In this document: one piece after another, positions 48,168 to 56,369 of the stretch | Position numbering within the stretch: position 1 is the first letter of the stretch | Layout of the letters: the number at the start of each line of letters is the position of its first letter | DNA from: Alteromonas profundi | Lineage (GTDB): Bacteria; Pseudomonadota; Gammaproteobacteria; Enterobacterales; Alteromonadaceae | Direction: 5' to 3' | Length of the DNA stretch: 64,000 nucleotides | Assembly (NCBI RefSeq): GCF_010500865.1 | Contig: NZ_JAAAWN010000004.1 | Coordinates: 186,001-250,000, forward strand | Translations under genes and position numbers: made by a program | Notes under the pieces: model-generated | The model's database searches: none | Told to the model about the DNA's origin: nothing | The model's input: only the letters and a program-made list of their open reading frames with translations

Positions 48168-48977
48168 CTAACGCTGGCAGCGTTTGCAATAAAAGGTATT
48201 TCGCTGCCCTATTACTTTACTTTCAATGGCCTGTCCACACCGCTCGCAAGGCTCGCCTTTTCTGCCATACACATTTAACTGTTGAGCAAAATACCCTGGG
48301 TTGCCGTCTGTTTGGGCGAAATCTTTTAATGTGGTGCCGCCTTGTTCTATTGCTTTGGCCAGCACCTGCTTAATAGTGCGAGTAAGCACCTTATAGCGCG
48401 CCAAGCTTATGTTTCCTGCTTGCCTGGTAGGGCTAATGCCGGCTAAAAACAACGCCTCGTTTGCGTATATATTTCCTACACCAACCACCACTGCGTTATC
48501 CATGATAAAAGTTTTCACTGGGCTTTTTTTACCCCGCGACAGGGTAAATAAACGCATGTCGTCAAACGCATCGGTTAACGGCTCTGGGCCTAAATGCGCA
48601 AGTAGCTTAATGTGCTCATTAGGGGCTTGAAATAAAAAGGCGCCAAACCGACGTGGATCGTTAAAGCGTAGGCACTTGCCTGTGGCCAGAACAATATCAA
48701 CATGATCATGTTTTACGACAGGCACATTCGCATCTATAACCCGCAGTTTACCCGACATACCTAAATGTAAAATAAGCGTGCCCACTTGGGTTTCGATTAG
48801 CAGGTATTTTGCGCGGCGCTTCACCGCCGTGATTTTATGCCCTTCAACCAATGCAACTTCATTAGGTATGGGCCAGCGCATGCGCCGCTCTCTTACTACC
48901 ACCTTGCTAATAACAGTGTCTTGTAAGTAGGGCAATACGCCTAAACGGCTTACTTCAACTTCAGGTAATTCAGGCAT
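48168..48977 (-). CDS. mutM: Formamidopyrimidine-DNA glycosylase MutM
   Basis: 269 residues. N-terminal [10 protein letters not shown] supplies the catalytic Pro2 and Glu3; Lys57 equivalent is in [12 protein letters not shown]; the C-terminal zinc finger is [19 protein letters not shown] with CKRC. Removes 8-oxoguanine and cleaves the strand in base-excision repair. It is followed by a small conserved membrane-anchored gene. Length matches E. coli (269). Confidence 0.97.
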   Translation of the reverse strand: MPELPEVEVSRLGVLPYLQDTVISKVVVRERRMRWPIPNEVALVEGHKITAVKRRAKYLLIETQVGTLILHLGMSGKLRVIDANVPVVKHDHVDIVLATGKCLRFNDPRRFGAFLFQAPNEHIKLLAHLGPEPLTDAFDDMRLFTLSRGKKSPVKTFIMDNAVVVGVGNIYANEALFLAGISPTRQAGNISLARYKVLTRTIKQVLAKAIEQGGTTLKDFAQTDGNPGYFAQQLNVYGRKGEPCERCGQAIESKVIGQRNTFYCKRCQR

Positions 48978-49002
48978 AGGTTGCTCCGCTAACTAATAAC
49001 GT

Positions 49003-49470
49003 TTATGGGTGTGCGAGCCAAGGCAATAAGGCGTGTAGCTGTACATTTTCTAGCTGGTACCAGTCATCTTCTATTTGCACTAAAGGGGGCTGAGTTTGCG
49101 GGTAGAAAGCGTATACCTGACCTTGCGGCTGACCCGCTAACCACACCACCACAACAATTGGCGATACGGCTGAGGTATTTTCCACAAACGGGGCCGCGGT
49201 TAATTGCGCCTGTTGCCACGCGGTATATTGCTGATTCGCACTGATACCCATAGAAGCCACAGAAGAGACTTGTCGCCAACTTTGTCCTACCCGCTCTAGC
49301 TTATGGTCATCTTGCTCTATTTTAAGCACATAGGCGTTTTCAGGAAGCAGGGGACGCTGTTTGGCAGGTTTCGGGGGAGGTAAGAAACTATCTAAATTAA
49401 ACAACCCAATCATTACTAGCATAGTAATAATTACCACGTTGTTCATTGCGCGCTTTGAAAGTCGTAACAC
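49003..49470 (-). CDS. Conserved membrane-anchored protein of unknown function
   Basis: 155 residues with one N-terminal membrane helix (NNVVIITMLVMIGLFNLDSF) and a proline-rich linker, then a periplasmic domain (ENAYVLKIEQDDHKLERVGQ, VVVVWLAGQPQGQVYAFYP). Nothing suggests catalytic residues. It lies between mutM and the L33 gene, and I recall similar open frames at this position in Alteromonadales. It starts 25 bases upstream of mutM on the same strand, so it may be in its operon. Confidence 0.6.
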   Translation of the reverse strand: MLRLSKRAMNNVVIITMLVMIGLFNLDSFLPPPKPAKQRPLLPENAYVLKIEQDDHKLERVGQSWRQVSSVASMGISANQQYTAWQQAQLTAAPFVENTSAVSPIVVVVWLAGQPQGQVYAFYPQTQPPLVQIEDDWYQLENVQLHALLPWLAHP

Positions 49471-49543
49471 TGACTGCCCTACCCTAAAAAGTTCAGCTTA
49501 TGGTAATGGTAACGGCTACGACTTTCCACTTTAGCTTACGCAA

Positions 49544-49567
49544 AAAACCCGGCAGGCGCCGGGTTTT
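49544..49567 (-). terminator. Rho-independent terminator of rpmB-rpmG
   Basis: AAAACCCGGC (49544-49553) pairs with GCCGGGTTTT (49558-49567) around an AGGC loop; on the minus strand it is followed by six T. It lies 24 bases downstream of the L33 stop and before the membrane-protein gene. Confidence 0.85.
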
Positions 49568-49590
49568 CGTGGAGACAAAAGCAAGTTTGT

Positions 49591-49746
49591 TTACTTGATT
49601 TTTGCCTCTTTGAACATAACGTGCTTACGTACAACGGGATCAAACTTTTTGATTTCCATTTTACCAGGCATGTTACGCTTGTTTTTATCAGTGGTGTAGA
49701 AGAAACCTGTACCTGCTGAAGAAACTAGTTTAATTTTATCACGCAT
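49591..49746 (-). CDS. rpmG: 50S ribosomal protein L33
   Basis: 51 residues (start [20 protein letters not shown], end VMFKEAKIK). It is the C-minus, cysteine-free form usual for gammaproteobacteria, as no CxxC pair is present. AAGGAAG precedes the ATG. It sits 11 bases after rpmB in a standard rpmBG operon. It belongs to the large ribosomal subunit near the E site. Confidence 0.97.
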   Translation of the reverse strand: MRDKIKLVSSAGTGFFYTTDKNKRNMPGKMEIKKFDPVVRKHVMFKEAKIK

Positions 49747-49757
49747 TGTTGGCTTCC

Positions 49758-49994
49758 TTAGATTTTCTCACCACGGGCACGCATATCAGTTAGTACTGAA
49801 TCGATACCTTTTTTGTCGATAATACGCATGCCTTTTGCAGACAAACGTAGCTTAACGAAACGGCTTTCACTCTCAACCCAAAAACGGTGAGTTTGAAGGT
49901 TTGGCAAAAAGCGACGACGTGTCGCATTTCTTGCGTGCGAACGGTTATTACCAACCGTAGGACGCTTACCTGTTACTTGACATACTCTTGACAT
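49758..49994 (-). CDS. rpmB: 50S ribosomal protein L28
   Basis: 78 residues from the ATG at 49994 ([17 protein letters not shown] then [16 protein letters not shown]); an upstream extension of the frame is not needed because the start matches L28 exactly. First gene of rpmBG. There is a single Cys near the N terminus and no zinc-binding set, as in E. coli. Binds 23S rRNA on the large subunit. Confidence 0.97.
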   Translation of the reverse strand: MSRVCQVTGKRPTVGNNRSHARNATRRRFLPNLQTHRFWVESESRFVKLRLSAKGMRIIDKKGIDSVLTDMRARGEKI

Positions 49995-50179
49995 TGTATT
50001 TGTCTCCAGAACAACGATAACTGTCGCGCCAGTCAATCCCACGGCTCAAACAGACGTTGGGTCAAATGACGTATTACTATAAATTAGAGGGCGCATTTTA
50101 TACAGCAAAGCCCAGCCCATTTCAATAAGAAAGTAAAAAAAGCGCGATATTTGTTCAGTAAAGCGGCTAATTTAATACT

Positions 50180-50345
50180 TTAGGAGAGTTTCACCATAAA
50201 ACGCTGTACTTTTTTTTCAAATTCTTGATTGTAATAACTTGATACAAATTTGTGTGTGCGAACGTATACTAAACCACAACTGACGCATTCACTACCATTA
50301 GAATTATTTAGTAACGGCATGGCATTTGCTTTACTAGTGTAAAAA
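50180..50345 (-). other. Possible small zinc-ribbon coding fragment
   Basis: The minus strand here reads MPLLNNSNGSECVSCGLVYV, then RTHKFVSSYYNQEFEKKVQRF and stops at 50180. The C-x2-C-G-L-V-Y element resembles a zinc ribbon, and a CPPC lies farther upstream in the same frame, antisense to the glycosyltransferase fragment. No good start codon or ribosome-binding site is visible. A broken gene or chance is likely. Confidence 0.25.
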
Positions 50346-50361
50346 TGATTGGAGCCTCTAC

Positions 50362-50511
50362 ATGGTGGGCAAAGTACTTTTTGACGTTCAACATCTATAT
50401 TATATTCCGCAGTACCTACCCGTGGTGCATTCGCTGCAGGAAAGCGGGGTTTCCTGTTTGTTGGTTTTGCACAATGAACCCGACTTTGATGATATAAAAG
50501 TGGCGGCATAA
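50362..50511 (+). pseudogene. Truncated CDP-glycerol glycerophosphotransferase-like gene
   Basis: 49 codons with a good ribosome-binding site (GGAG). VGKVLFDVQHLYYIPQYLPV followed by VHSLQESGVSCLFVLHNEP matches the N terminus of the intact gene at 59250-60314 (MNIVFDTVNVYYLPQFLPIC). It then hits a stop. The family is 350 or more residues long, so this is a truncated remnant of a duplicated gene. It lies upstream of an intact homologous pair. Confidence 0.7.
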
Positions 50512-50704
50512 AATCGATAAGAGCATGTATATAATCGCTAAAAGCCCAAGTCATGCGAATGCATTACTTACTCGATGCGCACAAACGCCTAGCGAAAAAC
50601 AAGCGCAACGTCAGTCAATTACAAAGACAATGATTGGGGGAAACCGTCGGTCAGTGTAGCCAACGTATTGCCGCCTATTTAACTGAACCCACCTAGGAGA
50701 AAAT
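50512..50704 (+). other. Degenerate region before tagD-like gene
   Basis: Two short protein-like frames, MRMHYLLDAHKRLAKNKRNV and then QCSQRIAAYLTEPT, occur with a stop or frameshift between them, as if a small gene had decayed. The ribosome-binding site of the next gene (AGGAG at 50696-50700) is near the end. Confidence 0.3.
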
Positions 50705-51103
50705 TTGCGACGAATTATTACATTTGGCACCTTTGATGTATTGCATATTGGGCATATTCGTATTTTAAAGCGGGCACGAGAGTATGGTGACTATTTAATC
50801 GTTGGCGTATCGTCCGACGCGCTCAATTTTAGCAAAAAGGGCCGAAATCCCATTTATCCTTATTCTAGTAGAAAAGAATTACTGGCCTCTATGCGCTTCG
50901 TCGATGAAGTATTTATGGAAGAGTCGTTAGAAAAAAAACGCGAGTACATTGTTAAAAGCCAAGCCGATGTGCTGGTTATGGGTGACGACTGGAAAGGCAA
51001 ATTTGATGAATTTAAAGATGTATGTGAGGTAGTTTATCTTCCACGTACACCTTCTATTTCAACCACGGAAATTATAGAGATCATCAAGGACTCTAACGGA
51101 TGA
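50705..51103 (+). CDS. Glycerol-3-phosphate cytidylyltransferase-like (TagD-like)
   Basis: 132 residues. Motifs of the family are intact: HIGH in TFGTFDVLHIGHIRIL, MGDDWKGKF, and RTPSISTTEI, the RTxGISTT motif. It makes CDP-glycerol (or a related CDP-alcohol) from CTP. The start is TTG: AGGAG precedes it by 7 bases, and no ATG is available, so the ribosome-binding site decides it. It overlaps the transferase gene that follows in an ATGA, giving a two-gene unit. Confidence 0.87.
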   Translation: MRRIITFGTFDVLHIGHIRILKRAREYGDYLIVGVSSDALNFSKKGRNPIYPYSSRKELLASMRFVDEVFMEESLEKKREYIVKSQADVLVMGDDWKGKFDEFKDVCEVVYLPRTPSISTTEIIEIIKDSNG

Positions 51104-52125
51104 AGTTCCTGCTTTACCTTTCGCAAAATTACTCTTTCGAAATTTTACGCCCCCTAGCCAATGTCATGTTGGATGAAGGTCATCAGGTAAAGTGGTTTGT
51201 GGAAGGCAATGAGGTCAATCGTACATTATTTCAGCCTACAGAAGCCGTACTTCCTACTGTCGATGATGCCGTGGCGTTTCATCCCGATGCGGTTTTTCTG
51301 CCCGGGAATGTTGTTCCCCCTTTCATCCCAGGGTTAAAAGTACAGCTATTTCATGGGTTTGAGTGGAAGAAAAAAGGCCACTTTAAAATTAGAGAGTGTT
51401 TCGACCTTTATTGTACGCAAGGCCCTTTTTTTACAGAGAAATTTCTCGAATTACGCCAGCCACATCCGCATTTCACCGTAAAAGAAACGGGCTGGCCTAA
51501 ACTTGATGCACTCTTTAATATGCATGCCAGTAACCAGCGGGAAAAAGATGCTGTAGAAATTCTTTACGCGCCTACATTTTCTCCTAGCCTTACCTCTACC
51601 AGTGCCTTGTTCGACGAAATTGTAAAGCTTAGCCAACAGAAGCCGTGGGTATGGAAGGTGAAGTTCCACCCAAAGATGGAACAAAGCGTTATCGATAGGT
51701 ATAAGGCAGCGCAGCACGATAAGCTAGTAGTTGTAGAAGATGCCTCTATTCTGCCTTTGCTTAGTACCTGTGATGTAATGCTCTCAGATACCTCTTCGGC
51801 TATTACCGAGTTTTTGTTGTTAAATAAACCTGTGGTGACCTTTAATAACGCGCAGCCTGAGCCGGTATTAATTGATATTACAGCGTCAAGCGACTTAGAA
51901 GCTGGCATTAGCCAAGCCTTAGCGTGCGACGACACGCTTATGTCTGCCATAAAAGCTTACCGCAACCAGATGCACCCATACGATGATGGCGCCTCTGCAC
52001 AGCGTGTTTTAGCCGCCACAATAGAAGAAATACGTGAGTTTCCGCGGTCTGAAAATGTGGCAAAACCGAAAAATTGGTTTAGAAACTTTAAGCTAAGAAA
52101 GCGGCTTAATTACTGGCGCAGATAA
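51100..52125 (+). CDS. CDP-glycerol glycerophosphotransferase-family protein
   Basis: 341 residues of GT-B-like transferase without a signal peptide. VWKVKFHPKMEQ (near residue 186) and DVMLSDTSSAITEFLLLNKP (near 228) are the conserved sites of TagB/TagF-type enzymes. It probably transfers glycerol phosphate (or another phospho-alcohol) to a surface polymer. Its partner is the preceding cytidylyltransferase, and a basic C-terminal tail (KNWFRNFKLRKRLNYWRR) could bind membrane. A strong terminator follows. Acceptor unknown; LPS core or exopolysaccharide is possible. Confidence 0.8.
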   Translation: MKFLLYLSQNYSFEILRPLANVMLDEGHQVKWFVEGNEVNRTLFQPTEAVLPTVDDAVAFHPDAVFLPGNVVPPFIPGLKVQLFHGFEWKKKGHFKIRECFDLYCTQGPFFTEKFLELRQPHPHFTVKETGWPKLDALFNMHASNQREKDAVEILYAPTFSPSLTSTSALFDEIVKLSQQKPWVWKVKFHPKMEQSVIDRYKAAQHDKLVVVEDASILPLLSTCDVMLSDTSSAITEFLLLNKPVVTFNNAQPEPVLIDITASSDLEAGISQALACDDTLMSAIKAYRNQMHPYDDGASAQRVLAATIEEIREFPRSENVAKPKNWFRNFKLRKRLNYWRR

Positions 52126-52154
52126 CGCGGGTTGTGGGCATATAAAAGGAATAC

Positions 52155-52181
52155 AAAAAAGGGAGCTGAGCTCCCTTTTTT
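52155..52181 (+). terminator. Rho-independent terminator after glycerophosphotransferase gene
   Basis: GGGAGC (52161-52166) pairs with GCTCCC (52170-52175) around TGA; six A precede and seven T follow, giving up to 12 pairs. It could act on both strands. Confidence 0.9.
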
Positions 52182-52210
52182 ATTGATACTAAGTAATGGT
52201 ACGCGTTATT

Positions 52211-52252
52211 GCTATGCACCATGCATGCTCAGCTATGCACCATACATGCTCA
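52211..52252. repeat. 21-bp tandem duplication
   Basis: Two adjacent 21-base copies, each beginning GCTATGCACCAT and ending ATGCTCA, differ at one base (G at 52223, A at 52244). A further partial copy (GCAATGC) follows. The repeat lies just downstream of the yjbH stop, in a non-coding gap. Confidence 0.85.
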
Positions 52253-52278
52253 GCAATGCCCGCAGCTACTGCTGCTAC

Positions 52279-54396
52279 TTAATCATAAAATGGCGAACGA
52301 ACTTCCGTTGTATCAATTAAGCGTATAGGCCGCCTTAGCATTTGTCCGCCGTCACGTGAGATAGGTACCCACGGAAAATTACCGCGCCCTGTAGAAGGCT
52401 GTAATAGGAAGAGGTCGGAAGGGATCGAAATGTAGAACCCCTTGGTAAAACTACCCTCACCATATTCTTCTGACGAAACATCAGTGAAAGCGGCATAGGC
52501 ACCTACAATAATGCCGCTATCAAAGCGCTTCGCAAAATCGATGTTGACCCCTTTATCTTTGGCAAGGAACTGGCCCACACTGGCGGTAATTTGCGTATCA
52601 TCTAAAAACTCAGGACGATAATAAACACTAGCATGGCCGGTTATTGCTTCATAATCTATGGTGTCTAGCTTGCTGTATGGATCACGTTGTTTTACGTAGT
52701 TAATATCAATACCATAAGCAAGCCGGCTATCTACCGGACGATAGAGTAACTCGCCGCCTACCCCAGCAAACATACTTTCTAAATAGCCCCCGTAGACTTG
52801 CCCAAACACATCGTCACTTACTCTATCTTTGTAGTGAACAAACGCTGTGTCTAAGCCGATGGGGTTTTCCGAGATATATTCTCTTACTCGCGTTCTTACT
52901 CTCGGAAGCGCGACCTCTTCGTTATCAACCAGGTAATTAAACTTATCGAAGTTATCTAACAAACTTACCCTTGCACTAGTGATAAAAGATAGTTTGTTGT
53001 TAACCGCATACCCACCCCCTAAGATGAGCCCCGTTTGGTACAAATAGAAATCTTCTGGATTACCAAATGACTGGGTAAAGAAGAAATCTGCATTATAGAA
53101 TAAGCCCTGTATGTTTGAGCCATCATAACTTTCTCTTGTGCGCTGCGAAGGCGCTTGGCGGGTATAGGTGCTGCTTAGGTCATTTTCTAAAGACTCGTAG
53201 CGAGCCGCTGAAATAAAGGCGCTCGCGTCTATTTCGGTATCAACCATAGGCAGACCACCACTGTTATCCACAATATGGTAAGTTTTCACTGAGTCTGGTA
53301 ATTCAGACGCCACTATTCTTCCCACCCGCTCTATCGCTTCATGCTGATCGCGATAGGCGTACTGGGTACCAAAAAAGGTTGCTTCATTTTCAGTAATTTT
53401 GGCGCTGGTAAGGGCCAGACCACCTGAACGATAGAGGCTATTGTATAACCTTGATTTATCAACATCTTCTACCGTTTCTGGCGCGTTACGGGCCAATAAT
53501 GAACGAGGGGGCTTATCGAATTTCACCTGGCTAATAGTATTCATATTAAACCTATAGGTGAAACCAAAGCCCACGGTATTTCCACGCTGATAGTTTAGGC
53601 TAACGTCTAGGTTTTCTAGGCGGTAAACTGCGCCTACATTCCAGCGGGTATCTTGTTGCAGTTCTCCCGCTCGATCACGTGAATAGTCGTTGCCTTCAAA
53701 CTCTAGCTTTAAGGTGAGAGGCGCCCAAGGTGTTTGGTATTCAATACCGCCAAAGAATGCCACGTCCCCTTTGAAAAATTGCTGGTAATCAACTTTACCG
53801 CCTCGTCCCGAGAAACCGGTAGGACGTTCGCAAAAGCTCTCTCTTAATTCGCAGAATGGGTTGGTAATGTCGCTAGCCGTACCTAAATACCCCCAACCAA
53901 GACCTAAATGTACATCTACGGGGCCAAATGATTTACTGGCATTAATATATTCGCTTTCAAAAAAGCCCGTACCACCAAAGTCGCGAAAGCCCACCGAGAT
54001 ATCAGGCAAGTAATAGCTTTCTTTCCAAAGCCTAAACTTAACATCTAACCCTTTATCTTTTAGCGTTTGATCGCCACTAAACGACTCGACATCACTATAA
54101 AGACGAGTTCTCACGTCGGTATAGCGGGCGGTTGCTTCCATCCAATCGAAAAGCTGAAGGTTCACCGAAAAAAAGCGATATTCACCGTTGTCGGTGTAGT
54201 TCGCCGCAAAGCCACCTTCTTCACGCATTCTTGCGGTGGGTGTTTGAATAAGCCCATTACCCCCTTGCACCATCTGAGAGGGTTTTACCGTTACCGTGTG
54301 TGAATCACTGTCTGTCTCGGCAGAAGCAGAAAACGCACATATGCTACTAATGATGAGAGCTAAAGATGTTTTCTTTACAGGAGGGTTTGCACTCAT
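52279..54396 (-). CDS. yjbH: YjbH-type exopolysaccharide outer-membrane protein
   Basis: 705 residues (E. coli YjbH is 698). It has a signal peptide (LALIISSICAFSASAE), the conserved GGNGLIQTPTARMREEGGFA and many amphipathic beta strands (FFSVNLQLFDWMEATARYTD, GYGEGSFTKGFYISIP-like). It is expected to form an outer-membrane barrel taking part in export or retention of an exopolysaccharide. Last gene of yjbEFGH; it overlaps yjbG by four bases. Confidence 0.88.
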   Translation of the reverse strand: MSANPPVKKTSLALIISSICAFSASAETDSDSHTVTVKPSQMVQGGNGLIQTPTARMREEGGFAANYTDNGEYRFFSVNLQLFDWMEATARYTDVRTRLYSDVESFSGDQTLKDKGLDVKFRLWKESYYLPDISVGFRDFGGTGFFESEYINASKSFGPVDVHLGLGWGYLGTASDITNPFCELRESFCERPTGFSGRGGKVDYQQFFKGDVAFFGGIEYQTPWAPLTLKLEFEGNDYSRDRAGELQQDTRWNVGAVYRLENLDVSLNYQRGNTVGFGFTYRFNMNTISQVKFDKPPRSLLARNAPETVEDVDKSRLYNSLYRSGGLALTSAKITENEATFFGTQYAYRDQHEAIERVGRIVASELPDSVKTYHIVDNSGGLPMVDTEIDASAFISAARYESLENDLSSTYTRQAPSQRTRESYDGSNIQGLFYNADFFFTQSFGNPEDFYLYQTGLILGGGYAVNNKLSFITSARVSLLDNFDKFNYLVDNEEVALPRVRTRVREYISENPIGLDTAFVHYKDRVSDDVFGQVYGGYLESMFAGVGGELLYRPVDSRLAYGIDINYVKQRDPYSKLDTIDYEAITGHASVYYRPEFLDDTQITASVGQFLAKDKGVNIDFAKRFDSGIIVGAYAAFTDVSSEEYGEGSFTKGFYISIPSDLFLLQPSTGRGNFPWVPISRDGGQMLRRPIRLIDTTEVRSPFYD

Positions 54397-55133
54397 TGAG
54401 GAAGGATCCTATGTACTGCTAATTTTGCGATTCGCTGATTCAAGTCATCCAGCGCGTGACCAATAATTTGGCCCTGTATGGGAACATATACTTGGCTACC
54501 CGGTATAAGCTGCCCGTAATCAATATTCCAGTATGCAATTCCGCGCTCACTCACTTTACCATTAGGTGCAATAACATAAACCGTACTGCGATCAGCCTCT
54601 GGATGATTTTTTACTTTGTCACTCACCGTGTAAATTGCGTTATTGCTGTGTCTGTACGCGCCGGGCTTGGCCACCGCGCCAGAAAAATGAACCACTGATG
54701 GTCGGCCCGTCAAGCGAAGTAAGTATTTACCAGCAGGAAACATAGGGTTTTCTTCAAAGAACACCCGAGCCCGTATATAAGAAACAGGCATAGTTACACG
54801 GGTTGCTACAGTCCATGATGCTACCTGGGTGTACATATTCTTTAGCAGTTTATAGGTAGATGAATCGGCGTCATACTCAGTAAGCAACTCTCTTATACGC
54901 GATAATACTGCTTCTTTTTCTCGTTCTGCTGTGGCGTCGTTTAGATCGAAAACCCCTGACGCGGGCCAATACCAGTCTCCCCCATTTGCAGCAATAGAAA
55001 GTACGCTAGATAATCTTACCGGATGGGCAAATTCATAAGGCTGCTTATTAATTAAAATAGTAACTTGTGCCCATGCTGCAGACGAAGCCATCCAAAGCGC
55101 AGCACCCACCATCATTAATTTCGCCAGTCTCAT
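54393..55133 (-). CDS. yjbG: YjbG-type (GfcC-like) exopolysaccharide protein
   Basis: 246 residues, signal peptide (MVGAALWMASSAAWAQ). The GfcC-like segments are VTILINKQPYEFAHPVRLS, a helical spacer (about 55-100), SVVHFSGAVAKPGAYRHSNN, and QLIPGSQVYVPIQGQIIG. GfcC proteins are periplasmic with beta-grasp domains and aid polysaccharide handling. It overlaps both yjbF and yjbH by four bases, so the three genes are translationally coupled. Confidence 0.87.
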   Translation of the reverse strand: MRLAKLMMVGAALWMASSAAWAQVTILINKQPYEFAHPVRLSSVLSIAANGGDWYWPASGVFDLNDATAEREKEAVLSRIRELLTEYDADSSTYKLLKNMYTQVASWTVATRVTMPVSYIRARVFFEENPMFPAGKYLLRLTGRPSVVHFSGAVAKPGAYRHSNNAIYTVSDKVKNHPEADRSTVYVIAPNGKVSERGIAYWNIDYGQLIPGSQVYVPIQGQIIGHALDDLNQRIAKLAVHRILPQ

Positions 55134-55822
55134 TGAGGTACTACTCCCCTACGCTTTAGTAAACGAACCACCCGGCTTAGATAAACCATGTCGTAGACAT
55201 CTCCCTTGGGGCTGAATTTTTGTGATGACGCCAGCAACTCTTTGCTTTTTGCATCAAGAAAATACGTGTTTTCCCATATTAAACCGGTATCAATAAAGGG
55301 TGTAGTATCAGGAAAGTGAACAGTTTCAGTTATTTTCAATACGTTCATAGGGTAACCCATGTATTGCTGGGTAACTTCCCCTTGTATACGCCATGAAGAG
55401 GAAACAGGTAAGCCATAACCTACGCCCTCAATATCCACTTTGCGTAGCCATTCGTAGGCGAGTTTATTATCGCCAGCTAATGGGTTGTTCATAAGCTTGC
55501 TAGTGTAATACAAATCATTACCTAGCCCTTCTGTTTGCACAATAACGCCATGGTGCATGGTAAAGACAACTTTATCACCCGATACCCAGCGATACTTATC
55601 GCCTTCAATATAGGCGAGCGCAAGAGAAGCGGTGTCGCGTTCCCCTGCTTTGATCTGAATGAGATCGGCTTTACTGGTAGAAACTTCTTCGATTGTATAA
55701 GACGCAGATCTGTCTTCAAAGGCTAACTGAATAGTTCTTACATAAGATCGCGTGGTGTTCGAGCACCCCACCATCAAAATAGAAACTAAACCTATAGTGC
55801 ATAGGGTATGGATAATTTTCAT
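55130..55822 (-). CDS. yjbF: YjbF-type (GfcB-like) lipoprotein
   Basis: 230 residues, with a lipobox near residue 20 (LVSILMVGCSNTT), so it is expected to be an outer-membrane lipoprotein. The YjbF/GfcB-like domain is seen in WISGDKVVFTMHHGVIVQT-like sequence (WVSGDKVVFTMHHGVIVQT) and PFIDTGLIWENTYFLDA. It would help transport or anchor a surface polysaccharide. A terminator-like hairpin separates it from yjbE. Confidence 0.87.
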   Translation of the reverse strand: MKIIHTLCTIGLVSILMVGCSNTTRSYVRTIQLAFEDRSASYTIEEVSTSKADLIQIKAGERDTASLALAYIEGDKYRWVSGDKVVFTMHHGVIVQTEGLGNDLYYTSKLMNNPLAGDNKLAYEWLRKVDIEGVGYGLPVSSSWRIQGEVTQQYMGYPMNVLKITETVHFPDTTPFIDTGLIWENTYFLDAKSKELLASSQKFSPKGDVYDMVYLSRVVRLLKRRGVVPQ

Positions 55823-55868
55823 TGAAATGCTTCAGTGATAGATCGGAAAAAAGGCCTGTTCTAGCAAT

Positions 55869-55898
55869 AAAAAAGCCGCTAATAAAAGCGGCTTTTTT
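55869..55898 (-). terminator. Intra-operon terminator between yjbE and yjbF
   Basis: AAAAAAGCCGCT (55869-55880) and AGCGGCTTTTTT (55887-55898) form a 12-bp stem with a six-base loop, ending in T-tracts on both strands. It lies between yjbE and yjbF on the minus strand, so partial read-through would lower yjbFGH expression relative to yjbE. Confidence 0.85.
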
Positions 55899-55913
55899 CA
55901 AAAATAGGGTTTA

Positions 55914-56267
55914 CTAAATAGATGGCGCGTAAGTAAACGTTACAGGCACAGTGATAGTTTGTGTAACTGAGCCACTTACCGTAGTTGTTAGCGTATTAGT
56001 AGTACCAACACACACATCACCTACTAGAGGATCTGAACCTTCACACGAAAGCGTAGGATCAACATCATCATCAGGAGTGTCAGCGTTAGCGTTTGCAATA
56101 ATGCCTGCGGCTACGCCACCAACAACAGCAACAGTTGCAATGGTAGTTCCAGCAACGCCACCAATACCTACACCACCAGCACCTGGGCCAGCAGTACCTT
56201 CTTCTTGAGCGTTCACGCCTGCAACCATAGTTGCGGCAGCGAATAATGCAATAATTGACTTCTTCAT
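55914..56267 (-). CDS. YjbE-like small exported protein
   Basis: 117 residues: signal peptide (IIALFAAATMVAGVNAQ), a Gly/Ala/Val-rich segment with a possible membrane helix (GVAGTTIATVAVVGGVAAGI), an acidic stretch (DTPDDDVDPTLSCEGSDPL) with a Cys pair (about 76 and 86), and a Thr/Val-rich end. It matches the size and place of yjbE, first gene of the operon; sequence similarity to E. coli YjbE is not certain. GGAAAGGA precedes the ATG. Confidence 0.7.
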   Translation of the reverse strand: MKKSIIALFAAATMVAGVNAQEEGTAGPGAGGVGIGGVAGTTIATVAVVGGVAAGIIANANADTPDDDVDPTLSCEGSDPLVGDVCVGTTNTLTTTVSGSVTQTITVPVTFTYAPSI

Positions 56268-56293
56268 ATTCGTCCTTTCCTGAAATTTACCCG

Positions 56294-56342
56294 TTAGTAT
56301 CCCATACTAAAGCATTTTAAATTAATTGACTAGATTATAGTC
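56294..56342. promoter_or_regulatory. Inverted repeats and -10 in the yjbE promoter region
   Basis: TTAGTAT/ATACTAA (56294-56310, 3-base loop) and GACTA/TAGTC (56328-56342, 5-base spacer) are two inverted repeats upstream of yjbE. The second contains TATAAT on the minus strand, a perfect -10 hexamer, so a bound regulator could block or aid RNA polymerase. The -35 is weak, suggesting activator control. Confidence 0.45.
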
Positions 56343-56369
56343 TAAATTAAACCAAATAATTGGCGGTAT

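Noticed and set aside
50180-50554. A full-length 124-residue minus-strand gene
   Set aside because: Its first half is antisense to a plus-strand transferase relic that has a ribosome-binding site and clear homology to the gene at 59250. Only the distal zinc-ribbon-like part is kept as a doubtful fragment.
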